The position numbers and the translations under genes were made by a program. Below the pieces are notes generated by a model. That model made no database searches and had not been told where the DNA came from. It worked only from the letters and a program-made list of their open reading frames with translations. From Anaeromyces robustus (lineage: Eukaryota; Neocallimastigomycota; Neocallimastigomycetes; Neocallimastigales; Neocallimastigaceae): DNA of 11,961 nt. The stretch is taken from assembly GCA_002104895.1 (NCBI GenBank), contig MCFG01000738.1, forward strand, positions 1-11,961, written 5' to 3'. This document shows positions 9,115 through 11,961 of the stretch, piece after piece (within the stretch, counting starts at the first letter, position 1; each line of letters begins with the position of its first letter).

Positions 9115-9862
9115 TTAATATTGTTTTATATATTAATAAATTGCATAAAAATATATATGTTTTTAAAGGTAAAGAAAATAAAAAATAAAAATTCAAAATC
9201 ATCTATAATGTAATATATAATATATTTATTACCTATATCATATATTATTCATTCTTTTATTCATTTTTTTTTATTATTTTATTTTATTATATAATATGTT
9301 ATTATTGTTTTTTAAAATTTTTATTTTATTTAATTTTATCGTATTTTTTATTTTTTTATTATTTAAATATAAATAATATTAATATTAATTATTCTTGTAT
9401 ATAATAATATAAAAAAGAAACTGAGTAGAAATATAATATTAACTTTTCAATTTATTTTGGATTTTAATATATATTTTATCCATATGTATGATTAATAATA
9501 AATTATTAATTATTATAAATTATTATTATTATTTCAATGTTTTATATATATATATATTATTATTATTATTTAGTATTAAGTATTTATAATAATTTATAAT
9601 AGTTTTTAATAATTTTATTATATATAACTACTTCTGATTTTAAAATTGAATTTTTATTTTATTTTATTTTATTTTATTTATTAATTAATTAATTAATTTT
9701 TTCATAAATTCAATTTTCTATACTTTTTTTTAATATATATTATTATTATGATTATGATTATTTTATTAAGTATAATACTAAACAATTAAAACATTAATTA
9801 TTATTAGATATTAATTATTATTATTATTATTATTAGATATTAATTATTAACTTATTTTTTTT

Positions 9863-9911
9863 ATTTTTTATTTTTTATTTTTTATTTTTTATTTTTTATT
9901 TTTTATTTTTT
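9863..9911. repeat. ATTTTTT heptamer tandem repeat, seven units
   Basis: A residues occur exactly every seven bases (9863, 9870, 9877 and so on to 9905, then 9912), with six T's between them. It is a perfect short tandem array in non-coding DNA. Confidence 0.95.
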
Positions 9912-10193
9912 ATTTTATTTTTTTACTTTTCTTTTATAAAAAAAAAGATTTATATATATGTATCTAATATATATTAAAAATAGTTTCTTATCTAATTAAT
10001 TAAACTATTAATCTAATCTATTTTAATTAATTTTATTTTATTTTTTATTATTTTTTAATTATTTTATTTTTTTTTTTTAATTTTTTTTTTTTATTTTTTA
10101 TTTTTCATTTTTGAATTCATTAATTTTTATTAAAACTTTTATTGTTAATATATAAATATTTCTTTCTTTTTTTTTGTTTTGTTTTTGTTTTAT

Positions 10194-11961
10194 TTAATTT
10201 TCACATAATATACAAGCTCTTTCATTTTTTGAAACATCATTTCTATTCCATTTTGTTAAATAAGGATTTTTCCATAACCCTTTAATACTTTGAAGTAATT
10301 GACATATACTATTTAATTTTCTAATTTCAATAAGATGTTCTAAATTATCACCAAGTTTATTCTTCTTTTTCCATTCTAAATAACTTTCATATTCTTTATC
10401 ATCTTTATCTAAATGATTTAAAAATTCAGCTAATTCTTTAGCATTTTCAAAATCATTGGCATCAATATAAGAATGTTCTGGAGCAAAATCTGCAATATTT
10501 GCTGTACCATAAAATACTGGAACAGAACCAGCTTCTAATGGTTGGAAAAATTTTTCGGTAACATAATCACGATCATCAGAATTTTCAAAAGCTAAAGTAA
10601 ATTTATATTTACGAATAGTGTTCATCTTTGAATTCCATGCACTATCACCTTGATCTTCCTCATAGATATCTTTATTATTTAAACACATACCATAGGAATC
10701 AATTTTTGCATATTTCATTAATTCTTTTAAAAATTCTAATCTGCTATTTCTGGCACTACAATTAGAAATAAAAACTGCAGCTATACCTCTTCCATCTTTA
10801 CCTTTTTCTTTTAATGGAAGTGCTGGTTTTGAGAAATTAAAGAAATCATAAGTATATGGAATAGGAACATCAGCATCTAAACGATAATCAATGGCATAAT
10901 CGAAATATTTCTTTTTTGTAATCATAACATCATAATTACTAGTAGATTCCATAGACATAAGAAGAAGCTTTTGTCTATTTTTATCATAGTTAAAACGTTC
11001 TATACTATTAATTTCACTGAGATTATCTAATACATTAAGAACAATAATGTCACTATCTTCTTTATTATCTACCCATTCCCATGGAACTGGACATTCCTTT
11101 CCTTCTGGATCATCTCCATCACGATAATTAGATCCTCTATGATATAATTTAAATGATTTTTTTGTTTTAAAATTTATCTTTTTCACTGGTTTAGTATTTT
11201 CATCATTTTCCATTACTTCAGAAACATCTATTAAAGTTTTATCTTCTGTGTCTTCATTTTTATTATCATTTTTATTATCTTTTCCTTTACTACTATCATC
11301 ATTACTATTGCCACTATTATTACCATTGTCATCACCATTGTCATTGTCATTGCTATTATTATTATCATTATCACCATCTAGGTTATTATCATTATCAACA
11401 TTACCATCATTACCATTATTATCATTATCATCATCTAGGTTATTATCATTATCAACATTACCATCATTACCATTATTATCATTATCATCATCTAGGTTAT
11501 TATCATTATCAACATTACCATCATTACCATTATTATCATTATCATCATCTAGGTTATTATCATTATCAACATTACCATCATTACCATTATTATCATTATC
11601 ATCATCTAGGTTATTATCATTATCAACATTACCATCATTACCATTATTATCATTATCATCATCTAAGTTATTATCATTATCAACATTACCATCATTACCA
11701 TTATTATCATTATCATCTAAGTTATTATCATTATCAACATTACCATCATTACCATTATTATCATTATCATCATCTAGGTTATTATCATTATCAACATTAC
11801 CATCATTACCAATTATCATTATCATCATCTAGGTTATTATCATTATCAACATTACCATCATTACCATTATTATCATTATCATCATCTAGGTTATTATCAT
11901 TATCAACATTACCATCATTACCATATTATCATTATCATCATCTAGTTATTATCATTATCAC
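10194..11961 (-). CDS. GT10 fucosyltransferase-like paralogue, 5' end missing and frame broken at window edge
   Basis: Same family and likely role as the neighbour at 7203-8600. The clean frame runs from 11810 down to the TAA at 10194. Numbering residues from the ATG at 11828, it has a D/N repeat stem (7-157), a linker rich in D/N/S/K (158-223), and a catalytic domain (about 225-527) with LLLMSMES (288-295), DYRLDADVPIPY (314-325), FENSDDRDYVTEKFFQPL (414-431) and AGSVPVFYG. It ends CILCEN, a CxxC plus two residues. Over 300 ungapped residues I count about 217 identities to the paralogue. The 11828 ATG is not a credible start: residues 1-6 (MMIMII) are the repeat read out of frame, and an in-frame TAG directly precedes them. 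The repeat continues to the window end, so the true start and expected membrane anchor lie outside. Confidence 0.9.
11358..11961 (-). repeat. 57-bp tandem array (19-aa acidic D/N repeat), about 10.5 units
   Basis: Each unit encodes GNDGNVDNDNNLDDDNDNN. Eight units lie in the intact frame (11358-11810), the second from the 5' side lacking one codon (54 bp), and the last carrying LDGD in place of LDDD. Two more units and a fragment follow to 11961. Units are nearly identical at the base level (the main variant is CTAGG versus CTAAG on the + strand), indicating recent expansion or homogenisation. As 57 is a multiple of three, all frames stay periodic and several stay open, producing a spurious + strand open frame rich in S/L/P. 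The right edge probably extends beyond the window. Confidence 0.95.

Larger units (their letters stand above)
8601..10193. other. AT-rich spacer between the two GT10 genes
   Basis: About 1.6 kb with no supportable gene. It should contain the promoter and 5' UTR of the gene ending at 7203 and the 3' UTR of the gene ending at 10194. It holds a 33-nt T run (9080-9112), a TTTTA repeat (about 9652-9678), a heptamer array (9863-9911), and a 12-bp inverted pair, AAAATTGAATTT (9642-9653) with AAATTCAATTTT (9706-9717). Small open frames here (8554-8736 on +, 8996-9202 on -) are low-complexity F/I/Y/K products of the poly-T tracts. Confidence 0.6.

Noticed and set aside
8996-9202. 68-codon minus strand frame with a poly-lysine run
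   Set aside because: It is created by the 33-nt T run; the rest is low-complexity I/K/Y/L with no recognisable motif.
9642-9717. 12-bp inverted repeat with a 52-nt loop as a possible terminator or small element
   Set aside because: Arms are A/T-dominated and the loop is simple repeat; such pairs are expected by chance in this composition.
11248-11832. Open + strand frame of 194 codons rich in S, L and P
   Set aside because: It is the antisense reading of the 57-bp repeat. A period that is a multiple of three keeps the frame open without selection; the opposite strand carries the conserved GT10 domain.

Overview
The window looks like nuclear DNA of an early-diverging fungus with an extremely AT-rich genome, most likely an anaerobic gut fungus (Neocallimastigomycota). 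The evidence is intergenic DNA made almost wholly of A and T with long homopolymers and microsatellites, a spliceosomal intron in a housekeeping gene, genes that stand out as islands of higher GC, and glycosyltransferases carrying low-complexity K/N and D/N stretches. The assignment rests on style; no sequence marker in the window proves it.

Layout. Positions 1-929 are a near-perfect inverted repeat with no spacer, folding about 453/454. Positions 930-2971 hold no recognisable gene. Positions 2972-4732 (minus strand) are a complete two-exon argininosuccinate synthase gene; a 26-codon first exon (4655-4732) carries the ATP-binding loop, and a 525-nt intron separates it from the rest. Positions 4733-7202 are a 2.5-kb AT desert with a small GC-richer patch upstream of the synthase. 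Positions 7203-8600 (minus) are a complete, apparently intronless GT10 fucosyltransferase with a signal anchor, a basic K/N/S stem and a catalytic domain. Positions 8601-10193 are another AT-only spacer. From 10194 to the window edge (minus) lies a second GT10 paralogue, whose catalytic domain aligns without gaps to the first at about 72% identity by my manual count. Its stem is an acidic D/N repeat encoded by a 57-bp tandem array that runs off the window end, where three small deletions break the reading frame.

How the genes relate. The synthase is a cytosolic arginine-biosynthesis enzyme and has no evident functional link to the others. The two fucosyltransferases look like a tandem duplication whose catalytic domains were conserved while their stems diverged to opposite charge. 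Both are expected to act in the Golgi on secreted or surface glycans using GDP-fucose. I found no RNA gene, CRISPR array or recognisable transposase. The items most worth a second look are the giant palindrome at the window start, the paralogous GT10 pair with contrasting stems, and the recently expanded 57-bp repeat with frame breaks at the edge.
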